Notes: generated by a model from the sequence alone, not told the origin. A stretch of 34,810 nucleotides of DNA from Zetaproteobacteria bacterium CG06_land_8_20_14_3_00_59_53 (GCA_002779605.1 PEWE01000022.1:12861-47670); one strand, 5' to 3'; shown: positions 8,414 through 17,540, counted from the stretch's first letter. Numbers and translations: made by a program.

Positions 8414-9333
8414 AATCCGCCTCCGTGTTTGCCGAGCCATGCCTCGCGGGCCTGCCTGGCTGCGTCGAATTCCTTGAGCAGGGTTTCCCCGTCACCCAGC
8501 TCAAGCGCATCGCTCAGTCTTTTCAGTTCCGCCTGCAGGGCGGCGATCTTTTTCAGTACCGGTTCGCGGTTGCACAGCGCGATATCGCGCCACATGGCAG
8601 GCGAGGAGGAGGCGATGCGCGTGAAATCGCGGAAGCCGCCCGCGGCAAAGGCGAAGGGATCGTGGATACCGCTATCCTGTCTGCGCACGGCATTGACCAG
8701 CGCAAAGGCAGCGACATGCGGCAGATGGCTGACCCCTGCCAGCAGATCGTCATGGCTGGCCGCATCCATCAGTTCCACACGGCTGCCGGCAACCTGCCAG
8801 ACCTGCTCCACCAGTTTCAATGCGTTGGCGTCGGTGTCTGCCACCGGGGTGATGATGCAGCTGCGCCCGATATACAGATCGGCAAAGGAAGCCTCCACGC
8901 CAGACTGTTCGGTGCCGGCGATCGGGTGGGCAGCGACAAACATGGACGGGTTCGCCATATGCCGTATGGCCGCTTCGATGGCGTGCTGTTTGGTGCTTCC
9001 TGCGTCGGTGACGATGGCGGTAGAACCCAGTGAGCCTGCCATGGCGGCGAACACCTGATCGTACATGCCCATCGGCACGGCAACGACCACCATGTCGGCA
9101 CCCTTCACGCCCGCGGCGACATCCTGTGTCCAGGCATCCACCACGCCGAGTTCCTTGGCACGCTCGAGATTCGTGCGACCGCGACCGATGCCGGTGATGT
9201 GCTCAACAGCGCCCATTCGACGCAGAGCCCGGGCCAGCGAACCACCGATCAGACCGACACCGATGATGCTCAGGCGCTTCACCAGTATGCCGTGCGCATG
9301 CCCGATCCCTTCGCTAATTCCACCTACACTCAT
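8410..9333 (-). CDS. tyrA: prephenate (or arogenate) dehydrogenase
   Basis: Oxidative decarboxylation of prephenate, or of arogenate, in tyrosine synthesis with NAD(P)+. The 307-residue protein has an N-terminal Rossmann fold with GVGLIGGS close to the start, the conserved VTDAGSTK and HPIAGTEQSGVE segments, and the helical C-terminal domain with SHLPHVAAFAL and GGFRDFTRIASSSP. This monofunctional form lacks a chorismate mutase domain; that activity is in the adjacent pheA product. The ATG shares one base with the hisC stop (TGATG), with GGAGAGG just upstream. Substrate preference cannot be read from sequence alone. Confidence 0.93.
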   Translation of the reverse strand: MSVGGISEGIGHAHGILVKRLSIIGVGLIGGSLARALRRMGAVEHITGIGRGRTNLERAKELGVVDAWTQDVAAGVKGADMVVVAVPMGMYDQVFAAMAGSLGSTAIVTDAGSTKQHAIEAAIRHMANPSMFVAAHPIAGTEQSGVEASFADLYIGRSCIITPVADTDANALKLVEQVWQVAGSRVELMDAASHDDLLAGVSHLPHVAAFALVNAVRRQDSGIHDPFAFAAGGFRDFTRIASSSPAMWRDIALCNREPVLKKIAALQAELKRLSDALELGDGETLLKEFDAARQAREAWLGKHGGGL

Positions 9334-10448
9334 CAGGCCTCTCCAATGTCAGTCATGATGGGGTTCAGTGTGCTGATGAAGCTGTCGTTCTCATCCGGTG
9401 AACCGACGGAGATGCGCAGCCAGTCGGGCATGCCGTAAGGACCGAGCGGACGCGGGATGACACCGTGGTTCTCCAGTTCGGATGCGATACGGCTTGCTTT
9501 GGCGTGGCGTAGCAGCACGAAGTTGCCGTGCGAGGCGGCACCGAGCAGTCCGGCGTCAGCCAGAAAGCTCTCCAGCCTGGCACGTTCGCTGAGTGATTCG
9601 GCAACGGTGTCGGCAAGCCATCGGGTATCCGAAAGCGCGGCCAGCGCTGCGGCCTGCGCCAGCAGGCTGACGTTGAAGGGTTCGCGGAAGCGGTTGATCA
9701 GCGCCAGCAGGTCGGCATCGCCGACGGCATAGCCGATGCGCAGGCCGGCCAGTCCGTAGGCCTTGGAGAAGGTGCGACAGGTGATGAGTCCCGGATGGTT
9801 CAGCCTGCCGATGGAATCTCCAGCGACCGCCTGCACATATTCGAAATAGGCCTCATCGAGGATCACCACCACATCGCGCGGCAGGGCATCGAGGAAGGCT
9901 TGCAGTTCGGCCTCGCCCAGCAGGCTGCCGGTCGGGTTGTTCGGATTGGCGATACACACCAGCTTGGTGCGCTCATTGACCGCAGCCAGCATGCCGTCGA
10001 GATCATGGGTCAGGCCGTCCTTTTCCGCTACGGCAATACCTGTGGCGCCCGCCGCCGTGGTGGCCAGCGCATACACGATGAAGCCGCGCGCCGCATACAC
10101 CACCTCATCCCCCGCACCGGCAAAGCTGCGGATGATCAGCTCCAGCACTTCATTGGAGCCGTTGCCGGGCAGGATGTTGGCAGGTGTCACGCCGTGGCGT
10201 TCCGCCAGTGCCTTCTTCAGCTGCGTGCAGTCGCCGTTCGGATAGCGGTGCACCTCGGCGGCGGCATCACGGATGGCCTTGATGGCGGCGGGTGCCGGAC
10301 CGTAAGGGTTCTCGTTGGAGGCCAGTTTAACTGCCTTCGTCAGCCCCTTTTCGCGCAGCAGCTGCTCCACCGGCTTGCCCGGAATATAGGGGTGCAGATG
10401 CGCGCTCTGCCGCACGGAGCGGCGATTCCAATCGACAGTGTTCGTCAT
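9333..10448 (-). CDS. hisC: HisC-type histidinol-phosphate / aromatic aminotransferase
   Basis: Class I/II PLP-dependent aminotransferase of the HisC family, 371 residues. Lys229 in TFSKAYGLAGLRIGY should hold PLP; the ANPNNPTG motif, ILDEAYFEY and Arg237 are also present. HisC acts on histidinol phosphate, but in the pheA-hisC-tyrA-aroA context homologues usually transaminate prephenate, phenylpyruvate or hydroxyphenylpyruvate, so an aromatic role is likely (inference). No other his genes except the tRNA synthetase gene hisS occur here. The start is two bases after the pheA stop, and the stop overlaps the tyrA ATG. Confidence 0.92.
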   Translation of the reverse strand: MTNTVDWNRRSVRQSAHLHPYIPGKPVEQLLREKGLTKAVKLASNENPYGPAPAAIKAIRDAAAEVHRYPNGDCTQLKKALAERHGVTPANILPGNGSNEVLELIIRSFAGAGDEVVYAARGFIVYALATTAAGATGIAVAEKDGLTHDLDGMLAAVNERTKLVCIANPNNPTGSLLGEAELQAFLDALPRDVVVILDEAYFEYVQAVAGDSIGRLNHPGLITCRTFSKAYGLAGLRIGYAVGDADLLALINRFREPFNVSLLAQAAALAALSDTRWLADTVAESLSERARLESFLADAGLLGAASHGNFVLLRHAKASRIASELENHGVIPRPLGPYGMPDWLRISVGSPDENDSFISTLNPIMTDIGEA

Positions 10449-10450
10449 GT

Positions 10451-11545
10451 TTACAGCCTCTCGGCGACGGGGAATGAGCCCAGAATCTTCAGGAATCCGT
10501 CCGGCAGCTTGCGGATGTCATTCAGCGCGGCAGACACATCGTCATCCAGACGATGCCCCTGCAGATCGATGAAAAACACATACTCCCACAGGTTCTTGCG
10601 CGACGGGCGCGATTCGATGCGGGTTAAGCCAATACCGCGATCGTGGAAAGGCTCCAGCAGATCGTGCAGCGCGCCGGGGCGATCCGTGGTGGACATCACC
10701 AACGCGGTCTTGTCTTTGCCGGATGGCGGCGAGTCGTGCTGGCCGATCACCAGAAAGCGGGTGGTGTTGCCATGATGGTCTTCGATATTGGAGGCCAGGA
10801 TGGGCAGATCGTTGCGCTCGGCTACTTCCTTGGAAGCGATGGCGGCGGCCTTCGGTTCTTTGGTGATGCGTGCTGCGGCAGCGGCGGTCGATTCGGCTTC
10901 TTCAAGCCGCGCGTTCGGCAGATGCGCCTGCAACCACTTGCGGCACTGTGAAAGCACCTCGGACTTGGTATACACCACCTCGATCTGATCCATCGGGCAA
11001 TGCCCCAGCAGATGATGGTGGATGCCCAGCAGCACCTCGGCACAGATGGACACCTTGCGGTCGATGAACAGATCGAGGGTATGCGTCACCGCGCCCTCGA
11101 AGGCGTTCTCCACCGGCACCACGCCGTAGGTCATCCGGCCGGCTTCCACCTCGTCGAAGATCTCGTCGAAATTGCGGCAGCCCTGATAATTGGCCGTGGA
11201 GCCGAACTGTTTGCGTGCGGCGGTGTGTGTGAAGGTGCCTTCAGGGCCGAGATAGGCGATGCACAAGGGTTGTTCGAGCGACAGGCAGGCACCGATGATC
11301 TCGCGGTAGATGCCGTGCAGTGCGGCATCCGGGATGCGGCCTGCATTCAGTGTCTTCAGCCGGCGGATGATCTGCGCTTCGCGACTGGGGACATAATAGG
11401 CTTTTTCGCCGTCGAGCTTTTTGCGACGCCCGACCTCACCGGCCAGATCGGCGCGCTGGTGAATCAGGGCCAGCAGTTGTTCGTCGACGTTGTCGATCTG
11501 CTGGCGCAAGCTGTCCAGCGAGGCGGTGTCCTGCATGTCTTTCAT
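10451..11545 (-). CDS. pheA: bifunctional chorismate mutase / prephenate dehydratase (P-protein)
   Basis: Makes phenylpyruvate from chorismate through prephenate. The 364-residue product has an AroQ-type chorismate mutase (about 8-92; LRQQIDNVDEQLLALI), a prephenate dehydratase (about 95-270; YLGPEGTFTHTAA and the catalytic TTRF at 261-264), and a C-terminal ACT domain (about 280-360) with GALHDLL and ESRPSR, the phenylalanine-binding motifs for feedback inhibition. I chose ATG 11545; an in-frame TTG 36 bases upstream and an ATG nine bases downstream are alternatives, and none has a strong Shine-Dalgarno. A 66-base gap upstream holds an inverted repeat that could be regulatory. Confidence 0.94.
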   Translation of the reverse strand: MKDMQDTASLDSLRQQIDNVDEQLLALIHQRADLAGEVGRRKKLDGEKAYYVPSREAQIIRRLKTLNAGRIPDAALHGIYREIIGACLSLEQPLCIAYLGPEGTFTHTAARKQFGSTANYQGCRNFDEIFDEVEAGRMTYGVVPVENAFEGAVTHTLDLFIDRKVSICAEVLLGIHHHLLGHCPMDQIEVVYTKSEVLSQCRKWLQAHLPNARLEEAESTAAAAARITKEPKAAAIASKEVAERNDLPILASNIEDHHGNTTRFLVIGQHDSPPSGKDKTALVMSTTDRPGALHDLLEPFHDRGIGLTRIESRPSRKNLWEYVFFIDLQGHRLDDDVSAALNDIRKLPDGFLKILGSFPVAERL

Positions 11546-11553
11546 GACGCAGG

Positions 11554-11600
11554 AAGCTACCAAGCCGGGGCCGGAACTCAATGCACGGCAAGGCCCCGCA
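11554..11600 (-). other. GC-rich inverted repeat upstream of pheA
   Basis: Between the CBS-protein stop and pheA the minus strand reads GCGGGGCC, about 19 bases, then GGCCCCGGC, able to form a 7-bp stem. There is no T-run after it, so it is not a standard intrinsic terminator. It could be a transcription or translation control element for pheA, but no leader peptide with phenylalanine codons was seen. Weak call. Confidence 0.2.
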
Positions 11601-11611
11601 GGTTGGTGCCC

Positions 11612-12019
11612 TCAGTACAGCTGCATCAGGCCCTTGAGTACCATATCGGTATGGCTGACGATGCCGATGATCTCGCCTTCGCCGTTGACCACCGGGGCGC
11701 GCGACAGGCCGAGGCGGGCGAACAGGGCGCTGGCGTGGCGGATGTTCATGTTCGGGCTGACCGTGACCGCCGGCTTGGTCATCACCTCGTAGATACTCAC
11801 CCTGTCCGGCGATTTGTTTGCGGCCAGCACATGGCGGGCGATATCGGCCAGCACCACGATGCCGTATTCGTCATCCTCATGCCGCTTGTCCACGATCACG
11901 CATTTGGTTTCCACATGCTGCATCATGTCCAGCACCTGGCGCACGGTGGACAGGCCATCCACCAGATCGTATTTGTGCTTCATCACATCGCGCACACGGA
12001 TCAGTTTCTTCTCGCTCAT
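11612..12019 (-). CDS. CBS-domain pair protein
   Basis: Stand-alone protein of 135 residues made of two CBS motifs (about 8-65 and 76-133), the second with SRAPVVNGEGEIIGIVSHTDM. Such pairs bind adenosyl ligands (AMP, ATP, SAM or c-di-AMP) and gate partner proteins, often transporters. The ligand here is unknown. Its ATG shares a base with the stop of the PII-like gene (TAATG), and its Shine-Dalgarno GAGGAGG is embedded in the Glu-rich C-terminal codons of that gene. Together with the PII-like and two DUF1538 genes it forms a four-gene block, which suggests a cytosolic nucleotide sensor for that membrane system (inference). Confidence 0.9.
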   Translation of the reverse strand: MSEKKLIRVRDVMKHKYDLVDGLSTVRQVLDMMQHVETKCVIVDKRHEDDEYGIVVLADIARHVLAANKSPDRVSIYEVMTKPAVTVSPNMNIRHASALFARLGLSRAPVVNGEGEIIGIVSHTDMVLKGLMQLY

Positions 12020-12369
12020 TATATTTCCTCCTCCACTTCCTCGGAAATCACCTCGATCTGGCTGCGCAGGCCGATGGTGTCCTGCACATCCAGCATGAAC
12101 ACCAGCCCGCTGCCGGGATTGTCCTCGAAGCGGCAGGTTTCGGCGATATTCTCCAGCACCTGGCGGCTCAGATGCTCCTCGACGAGGAACATCAGCATAT
12201 CGCGCTGCGCCTCCAGATTCAGCCCGAAGAAGGTCTTCTTCGGTGCCAGTCCTTCGCCGCGCGCGGCTCCTACCACGGTGGCGCCGGTGGCGCCGGCCTC
12301 GCGTGCCGCACGCATGGCTTCCTTGGTCTGCTGCTCGTCCACCAGAGCAATGATCAGTTTAAAGTGCAT
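12019..12369 (-). CDS. PII-like signalling protein (GlnB superfamily)
   Basis: A 116-residue trimer-type PII-fold protein. The N-terminal KLIIALVDEQQTKEAMRAA strand-helix, GATGATVVGAARGEG before the T-loop, and the C-terminal FMLDVQDTIGLRSQ follow the PII pattern. The T-loop region is short and lacks the uridylylated tyrosine of GlnB/GlnK, so this is a PII-like paralogue rather than a classic nitrogen regulator. A strong AAGGAGG precedes the ATG, which overlaps the upstream DUF1538 stop by 11 bases. PII-like proteins commonly bind adenine nucleotides and regulate the membrane protein encoded beside them; here that would be the DUF1538 pair. The Glu-rich C-terminus (EEVEEEI) is odd and may reflect the downstream ribosome site. 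Confidence 0.88.
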   Translation of the reverse strand: MHFKLIIALVDEQQTKEAMRAAREAGATGATVVGAARGEGLAPKKTFFGLNLEAQRDMLMFLVEEHLSRQVLENIAETCRFEDNPGSGLVFMLDVQDTIGLRSQIEVISEEVEEEI

Positions 12370-13180
12370 TTCCTTCCTCCTTGGATGGCTTGCTTGGCCG
12401 CCTGTTCAACCATGCCGAGAGCTGGGCATAGGCGAGGACGGACATGATCGGGAACACGCTGGCGAAGGCGATCAGTCCGAAACCGTCGAGCACCGGGCTG
12501 CGTCCCGGGATGGTGCTGGCCAGACCCAGTCCGAGAGCGGCCAGTAGCGGTACGGTCACGGTCGAAGTGGTCACCCCGCCGGAATCGAAGGCCAGCGGGA
12601 TGATGGCTTTCGGGGCGCGCATCGTTTGCAGCAGAACCACCACATATGCCACCACAATATACACCCACAATGAGGTTCCGCTAACGATGCGGAAGCAGCC
12701 GATGGTCACGCCGGTGGATACCCCGACCGCCACTGCCATACGCAGCCCGAAGGCGGAGATCGCGCCGCCGGAGATATCCTGCGCCTTCAGGGATACGGCG
12801 ATCAGCGCTGGCTCGGCCACGGTGGTGGCAAAGCCGATGGCAAAGGCGAACACGTACACCCAGAGATAGTCCTGCCAGAGATAGGTCGGGGTCTGCCCTG
12901 CCGGATACAGGAAGGCCGGATCGGTGAGCTGGCGTGCCATGGCATCGCCCAGTGGAAAGATCGCATCCTCCAGTCCGACCAGAAAAAGCGTAAGCCCGAG
13001 CATCACCATGAACAGGCCGAACAGGATGCGGTCGAGATTGACCAGCGGTCTTTTCAGTACGACGTACTGGAAGAAGAACAGCGTGCCGATGATCGGTGCG
13101 ACATCTTCCAGCGTGGCTTGGAATGTGTCGGAGATATCGAACAGCAGGCCCATTGCGCCACTTGCCATCATGCCGCTCAT
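12359..13180 (-). CDS. DUF1538 membrane protein, second of pair
   Basis: Polytopic inner-membrane protein of 273 residues and the DUF1538 family, with about six to seven hydrophobic segments. Key conserved blocks are GFATTVAEPALIAVSLKAQDI (about 116-136) and FDSGGVTTSTVTVPLLAALG followed by GRSPVLDGFGLIAFAS. Both recur with few changes in the adjacent paralogue. From memory, a homologous pair named UmpAB in a Halomonas species was reported as a two-component Na+(Li+,K+)/H+ antiporter; that would fit, but is not shown here. The ATG at 13180 overlaps the stop of the first gene (ATGA); a longer open frame upstream is Arg/Asp-rich out-of-frame translation of that gene. Confidence 0.88.
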   Translation of the reverse strand: MSGMMASGAMGLLFDISDTFQATLEDVAPIIGTLFFFQYVVLKRPLVNLDRILFGLFMVMLGLTLFLVGLEDAIFPLGDAMARQLTDPAFLYPAGQTPTYLWQDYLWVYVFAFAIGFATTVAEPALIAVSLKAQDISGGAISAFGLRMAVAVGVSTGVTIGCFRIVSGTSLWVYIVVAYVVVLLQTMRAPKAIIPLAFDSGGVTTSTVTVPLLAALGLGLASTIPGRSPVLDGFGLIAFASVFPIMSVLAYAQLSAWLNRRPSKPSKEEGNAL

Positions 13181-13944
13181 CCCAGCACCAGCAGGCCGTA
13201 GATCATCACGAATACCATCGGCAGCAGCGAAGCCAGTGCAATCAGGCCGAAGCCGTCGAGCACCGGGTTGCGCCCCTGAATGGAGGAGGCCAGGCCGATG
13301 CCGAGGGCGGCGACCAGCGGTACGGTGATCGTCGAAGTGGTCACGCCGCCGGCATCGTAGGCGATGCCGATGATCTCTTTCGGGGCAAAAGGGGTCATCA
13401 GCTCGACCAGCAGATAGCCGCCGACGATCAGCCACGGCAGCGGCCAGCCTTTTAATATGCGGATCACGCCGATCAGGATGGCCAGCCCGACGGACACCGC
13501 CACGCTCAGGCGCAGGCCGTTGGCATAGGCTTCTCTGGCTGCGGCATCATTGCCGATCAGCGAGGCTTCGGCGGCGATATCCGCAGCCTTGGCGACAATG
13601 GCGATCAGCGCAGGCTCGGCGATGGTGGTGCCGAAGCCGAGCAGGAAGGCGAACAGTAGCAGCCAGAGCAGGCTGCCCTTGTAGGCGAAGGCATGCGCCA
13701 GATTCTCGCCGATGGGGAACAGGGCGGATTCCAGCCCCTGCACGAACAGCGCCAGACCGACCAGCACACACAGAAAGCCGACGATCATGCTGCCCAGATT
13801 GGGGATCGGCTGTTGCAGTACGAGGGTCTGGAAGACCACGATGACGATCAGGATCGGTGCCAGATCGCGCAGCGCGCCGAGCAGCGGACGGATCATACCG
13901 TGCAGCGATGACAGAAGGTTGTTCATCTGTATGTGCTTATCCAT
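13177..13944 (-). CDS. DUF1538 membrane protein, first of pair
   Basis: Paralogue of the downstream gene, 255 residues, about six to seven transmembrane helices. It carries GFGTTIAEPALIAIVAKAADI (about 103-123) and YDAGGVTTSTITVPLVAALG (about 196-215), then GRNPVLDGFGLIALAS. The buried Glu-Pro and Thr/Ser-rich GGVTTST turns in both proteins could line an ion path (inference). The two products probably assemble together, since they are translationally coupled and share the same core. Start chosen at ATG 13944, after a 52-base gap from hisS; ATG 13926 is an alternative. Ribosome sites at both are weak. Confidence 0.87.
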   Translation of the reverse strand: MDKHIQMNNLLSSLHGMIRPLLGALRDLAPILIVIVVFQTLVLQQPIPNLGSMIVGFLCVLVGLALFVQGLESALFPIGENLAHAFAYKGSLLWLLLFAFLLGFGTTIAEPALIAIVAKAADIAAEASLIGNDAAAREAYANGLRLSVAVSVGLAILIGVIRILKGWPLPWLIVGGYLLVELMTPFAPKEIIGIAYDAGGVTTSTITVPLVAALGIGLASSIQGRNPVLDGFGLIALASLLPMVFVMIYGLLVLG

Positions 13945-13972
13945 GCAGTGTGCTTCGGCCTCGCGGCCGCCG

Positions 13973-13986
13973 GTGCATGCATGCAC
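13973..13986. promoter_or_regulatory. perfect 14-bp palindrome between hisS and DUF1538 pair
   Basis: GTGCATGCATGCAC is a perfect palindrome lying in the 52-base gap between the hisS stop and the first DUF1538 start, 29 bases before the start codon. A palindrome at this place could be an operator that gives the DUF1538-PII-CBS block its own control. No -10 or -35 of quality was found, and the ATGC repeat could arise by chance. Confidence 0.25.
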
Positions 13987-13996
13987 AAGCTGGCGA

Positions 13997-15244
13997 TCAG
14001 CTGCGCTCCTGGCGGATGGCGGCGATCGCGGCATCGATACCCAGCGCTTGCTGGCTGCCGCTCTGCATATCCTTGACCTGCATCAGGCCCTGTTGCATCT
14101 CATCCTCGCCGAGCACGGCGACAAAGCGCGCCTGCTCGCGGTCGGCCACCTTGAACTGGCGCTTGGCGGCCCCGCCGCCGCAGTGGATCACATGGCAGCC
14201 GGCGCGGCGCAGGCGGTCGGCGATGCCCAGTGCATAGGCGGCAACGCTATCCCCGATAGCCACCACGGCCACATCCACAGACCCTGCGGCTATGTCGGGC
14301 AGCAGCATGGCCAGGCGCTCCATACCCATGGCGAAACCGATGGCCGGTGTAGCCGGTCCGCCGAGTTCTTCGACCAGCCCGTCGTAGCGACCGCCTGCCA
14401 GCACCGTGCCTTGTGCGCCGAGCTTGTTGGTGACGATCTCGAAGGCCGTGCGGTTGTAATAATCCAGACCGCGCACGATGCGCGGATTCACGACATACGG
14501 GATGGCGAGCGCATCCAGGCCTGACTTCACGCCATCGAAATGCGACTGGCAGTCGCCGCACAGGTGAGAAGCCATTTCAGGAGCATCGGCAAGCTGTGCC
14601 TGACAGCTCCCCACCTTGCAGTCGAGCACGCGCATCGGGTTGCTGTCGATGCGCGTGTTGCAGGTTTCGCAGAGGGATACCCGGCGTGCATCGAGGAAAG
14701 CGACCAGCTTGTCGCGGTAGGCCGGGCGGCAGACGGGGCAGCCCAGCGAATTGATCTCCATGGCCAGTTCCGGAATGCCGAGCTCTTCAAGAAAGGCATG
14801 CGCCATGGCCAGCACTTCCACATCCTCGACGGGGCCGGATACACCGAACCATTCCGCGCCGATCTGCTGGAACTGGCGAAGCCTGCCCTTCTGCGGCCGC
14901 TCGCGGCGGAACATCGGACCGATATAGAACCAGCGCTGCGCGCCGCTGCGCGTCAGTCCGGCCTGCAGGTAGGCGCGCACCGCGCCCGCCGTCCCCTCCG
15001 GGCGCAGGCAGATATCATCGCCGCCGCGATCCTCGAAGCGGTACATCTCCTTGGCCACGATGTCGGTGTCGCTGCCGATGGAGCGCACGAACATCGCGGT
15101 CGGCTCCAATACAGGCAGACGCACCTCTGAGAACACGTAGCGGGAGAACACACGGCGCGCGGTCTCCTCGATATGGCGGAAGCTGCGGACCTCTTCGGGC
15201 AGTCCGTCGTGGATGCCGCGGATACTGCGGAACTGGGTACTCAA
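13997..15244 (-). CDS. hisS: histidyl-tRNA synthetase
   Basis: Class II aminoacyl-tRNA synthetase charging tRNA-His, 415 residues. Motif 2 is in [21 protein letters not shown] (105-125), the histidine-binding loops are [13 protein letters not shown] (257-269) and GGRYDGL (284-290), and motif 3 is [12 protein letters not shown] (300-311). The C-terminal anticodon-binding domain covers about 323-412. Between about 167 and 233 there are paired cysteines (CPVC, CETC, CGDC), a layout found in one group of bacterial HisRS. The start is TTG at 15244, overlapping the ispG stop as TTGA, with AGGAG about ten bases upstream; the protein then begins with the usual FRSIRGIHD. The ispG-hisS order is widespread. 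Confidence 0.96.
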   Translation of the reverse strand: MSTQFRSIRGIHDGLPEEVRSFRHIEETARRVFSRYVFSEVRLPVLEPTAMFVRSIGSDTDIVAKEMYRFEDRGGDDICLRPEGTAGAVRAYLQAGLTRSGAQRWFYIGPMFRRERPQKGRLRQFQQIGAEWFGVSGPVEDVEVLAMAHAFLEELGIPELAMEINSLGCPVCRPAYRDKLVAFLDARRVSLCETCNTRIDSNPMRVLDCKVGSCQAQLADAPEMASHLCGDCQSHFDGVKSGLDALAIPYVVNPRIVRGLDYYNRTAFEIVTNKLGAQGTVLAGGRYDGLVEELGGPATPAIGFAMGMERLAMLLPDIAAGSVDVAVVAIGDSVAAYALGIADRLRRAGCHVIHCGGGAAKRQFKVADREQARFVAVLGEDEMQQGLMQVKDMQSGSQQALGIDAAIAAIRQERS

Positions 15245-16365
15245 GCCTTGTTCTCCTCTGCGCTACTGGCGGCCTCGCGGGCGGCTGCGATCTTGGCGGC
15301 GCGCGCCTCGACCTCCTGCACCAGCTGATCGATCATATCTCCCGACTTGACCTTGCCGGAGGGTTTGCCGTCCTTGTACATCAGGTGCACCGGATAGCCG
15401 CCGGTGATGCCGAGGCCCGCCTCGCGCGCCTCGCCGGGGCCATTGACCACGCAGCCGATCACCGCCACATCCATCGGCTCGTGGATGTGTGCCAGACGTT
15501 TCTCCAGCATCTCGACGGTGCGGATGACATCGAATTTCTGCCGCGCACAGGACGGGCAGGCGATCAGGTTCACACCGCGATGTCTGAGGTTCAGGCATTT
15601 GAGGATCTCGAAACCGGCGCGGATCTCTTCCTCGGGTTCGGCAGCCAGCGAGATGCGGATGGTGTCGCCGATGCCGTCAGCCAGCAGCAGGCCGAGGCCG
15701 ATGGAGGACTTCACCGTACCGCTGAACTTGCTGCCTGCTTCAGTGATACCGAGGTGGAAGGGATAGTCCACCTGCCCGGCGAGTTTGCGGTAGGCGGCCA
15801 CGGTCATCGGGATGTTGCTGGCCTTCAGTGACACCTTGATGTCGTGGAAGTCCATGTCCTCGAGGATGCGGATATGACCGAGAGCGGATTCTACCATGGC
15901 ATCGGCGCAGGGCTCACCGTACTTCTCCAGCAGCGGCTTTTCCAGCGAGCCGGCGTTCACCCCGATACGGATGGAGATGCCGCGTTCCTGCGCGGCCTTC
16001 ACCACGGCCTCCACACGGTCGCGCGTGCCGATGTTGCCCGGATTCAGGCGCAGGCCGTGCACCCCGGCCTCGATGGCGGCCAGCGCCATCTTGTGGCTGA
16101 AATGGATGTCGGCGATGATCGGAACATCGGTCTGCCTGAGGATCTCCGGCATGGCGGCGGCCGATTCGGGATCGGGTACCGAGATGCGTACGATATCCGC
16201 ACCGGCCTCGCTCAGGCGCTGTGTCTGTGCGACGGTGGCATCGATATCGGTGGTCGGGGTGTTGGTCATCGACTGCACGGCAATCGGTGCACCACCACCG
16301 ATCAGTACATGGCCGACGCGCAGCTGCCGGGTTTTGCGTCTGGGTTGGACGATCTGATCACGCAT
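15241..16365 (-). CDS. ispG: 4-hydroxy-3-methylbut-2-enyl diphosphate synthase (flavodoxin)
   Basis: Penultimate enzyme of the MEP isoprenoid pathway, converting MEcPP to HMBPP with a [4Fe-4S] cluster. The 374-residue two-domain form has an N-terminal TIM barrel (about 15-245) and a C-terminal cluster domain with Cys270, Cys273, Cys305 and Glu312 (CPSCAR and GCVVNGPGE). This is the form typical of Proteobacteria. AAGGAT precedes the ATG. The C-terminus ends in an Ala/Glu-rich tail. Its stop is overlapped by hisS. The upstream TPR lipoprotein stops 14 bases before this start, so cotranscription is likely. Confidence 0.97.
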   Translation of the reverse strand: MRDQIVQPRRKTRQLRVGHVLIGGGAPIAVQSMTNTPTTDIDATVAQTQRLSEAGADIVRISVPDPESAAAMPEILRQTDVPIIADIHFSHKMALAAIEAGVHGLRLNPGNIGTRDRVEAVVKAAQERGISIRIGVNAGSLEKPLLEKYGEPCADAMVESALGHIRILEDMDFHDIKVSLKASNIPMTVAAYRKLAGQVDYPFHLGITEAGSKFSGTVKSSIGLGLLLADGIGDTIRISLAAEPEEEIRAGFEILKCLNLRHRGVNLIACPSCARQKFDVIRTVEMLEKRLAHIHEPMDVAVIGCVVNGPGEAREAGLGITGGYPVHLMYKDGKPSGKVKSGDMIDQLVQEVEARAAKIAAAREAASSAEENKA

Positions 16366-16379
16366 GCTTTGTGTATCCT

Positions 16380-17540
16380 TTAGTTATCCGCATTGGTGTT
16401 GCCCTGCAAAATCCGGAAGCGCTCCTGCAGCTCGGTGGCACGGCGCAGGCTGTCGGTGTAGTCGCGATTCTCGGGTTGCAGCAATGCCGCCTGAGTCCAT
16501 GCCTCGACTGCTGTGTCCAACTTCTCCTGCTGGAAAGCCATCTGGCCGGTTCTGAAGGCCTCTTCTGCCTGCTTCTTCAGAGTCTTGTCGATACTCTGCA
16601 GCAGTGTATCGGCATCGTCGCCGCCGTCGCGGCGATACATCATGGCGTAATCATGTGCTTCAAGCCACTTGCCCTCGGCCATCAGTTGCTGAATCTGCTC
16701 GGCGGTCACGTTTGCCGGAGGTTTGTTGCGGCTGGAGCTGGTGGAACGAACAGTGCGCCTGGAGCTTTTCGCTTCCGACGGGATACGCAAGCTCTTGGGC
16801 AGAGCCTCGCGAACATCCTGCATCAGTCTGTCGCCGAGCCGCGATCCGGGACGCAGCCGCTGGTAGGATTCTGCCTCGACATAAGCCACTTCCGGGTGTC
16901 CTTCGCGCAATTCACGCTTGGCGGCATTCAAGGCATTGCGTCCGCGTGCCAGAACCCTGTCCTGGGCTCGTTCGAGTTCGCGGGCGAAAGGCGTGTCTTG
17001 CGGATCAAGTCCTTTTGGCGGGTCGTAGCGATCAAGTGCTTCGAGCAGCTGGGCATCTTCCTTGCGACGCTGTTCGGCCAGGGCGTCCAGGCGTTTCTGG
17101 CGCAGGATCAGATCGATGCGATCCGCTTCTTTCTGCATCTTGTCATCACCGATCCATACGGCGGCGGTTTTGAGATAGAAATCCTTGGCAAGGTAGAGTT
17201 TACCCTGTCTTTCGGCCCGTTCGGCTGAATCGCGATAGTGGCGCAACAGCTTCAGGCGTGCTGGTTCGATCTTTTCTTTCAGCAGTGCTTGCGCATCCGC
17301 ATAATCAGGGCGGTTGGGGTCGGTTCGCAGGGCTGCGCGCCGGGCCAGGATGATATCGCCGCTTTCGTAGTAATATTTGGCCGATTTATAGCTGCTGACC
17401 GCGCTCATCGCCTGTTCCTGGATGTTGTTCAGGCCTTTGCTCAGCGAGCCGCCGCCACAGCCGTTCATCAGCCATGGCAATGCGATCAGCATCGCGAACA
17501 GGCGGCACTTCCGGGGGTCAGGCAGCTTCAGTTGTAGCAA
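16380..17540 (-). CDS. TPR-containing lipoprotein of unknown role
   Basis: A 386-residue exported protein: basic n-region RKCR, hydrophobic core MLIALPWLM and a lipobox-like NGC with Cys28, then Gly/Ser and long charged helices. TPR-like repeats are clearest near the C-terminus (about 325-375; [20 protein letters not shown] ... [10 protein letters not shown]). A Ser/Arg-rich linker sits near 255-275. The TTG start at 17540 is chosen because GGAGG lies ten bases upstream; it overlaps the cyclase gene by 23 bases. ATG 17492 would give a shorter signal peptide without a good ribosome site. It occupies the place of pilF/rodZ before ispG in other genomes, but I see no PilF or RodZ signature. Confidence 0.8.
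   Translation of the reverse strand: MLQLKLPDPRKCRLFAMLIALPWLMNGCGGGSLSKGLNNIQEQAMSAVSSYKSAKYYYESGDIILARRAALRTDPNRPDYADAQALLKEKIEPARLKLLRHYRDSAERAERQGKLYLAKDFYLKTAAVWIGDDKMQKEADRIDLILRQKRLDALAEQRRKEDAQLLEALDRYDPPKGLDPQDTPFARELERAQDRVLARGRNALNAAKRELREGHPEVAYVEAESYQRLRPGSRLGDRLMQDVREALPKSLRIPSEAKSSRRTVRSTSSSRNKPPANVTAEQIQQLMAEGKWLEAHDYAMMYRRDGGDDADTLLQSIDKTLKKQAEEAFRTGQMAFQQEKLDTAVEAWTQAALLQPENRDYTDSLRRATELQERFRILQGNTNADN

Noticed and set aside
8413-8440. ATG 8440 as the aroA start
   Set aside because: The only purine-rich site touches the ATG, whereas GTG 8413 has GGAGG at six bases and the same overlap style as its neighbours.
11000-12547. 515-codon plus-strand open frame over pheA, CBS and PII genes
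   Set aside because: It is antisense to three clearly recognised genes, is rich in His, Gln and Asp, and has no domain or ribosome site; it reflects the GC-rich codon pattern.
12359-13435. Extended 358-codon start for the second DUF1538 protein
   Set aside because: The extra 85 residues are Arg/Asp-rich translation of the first DUF1538 gene in another frame; the ATGA overlap at 13180 is the natural start.
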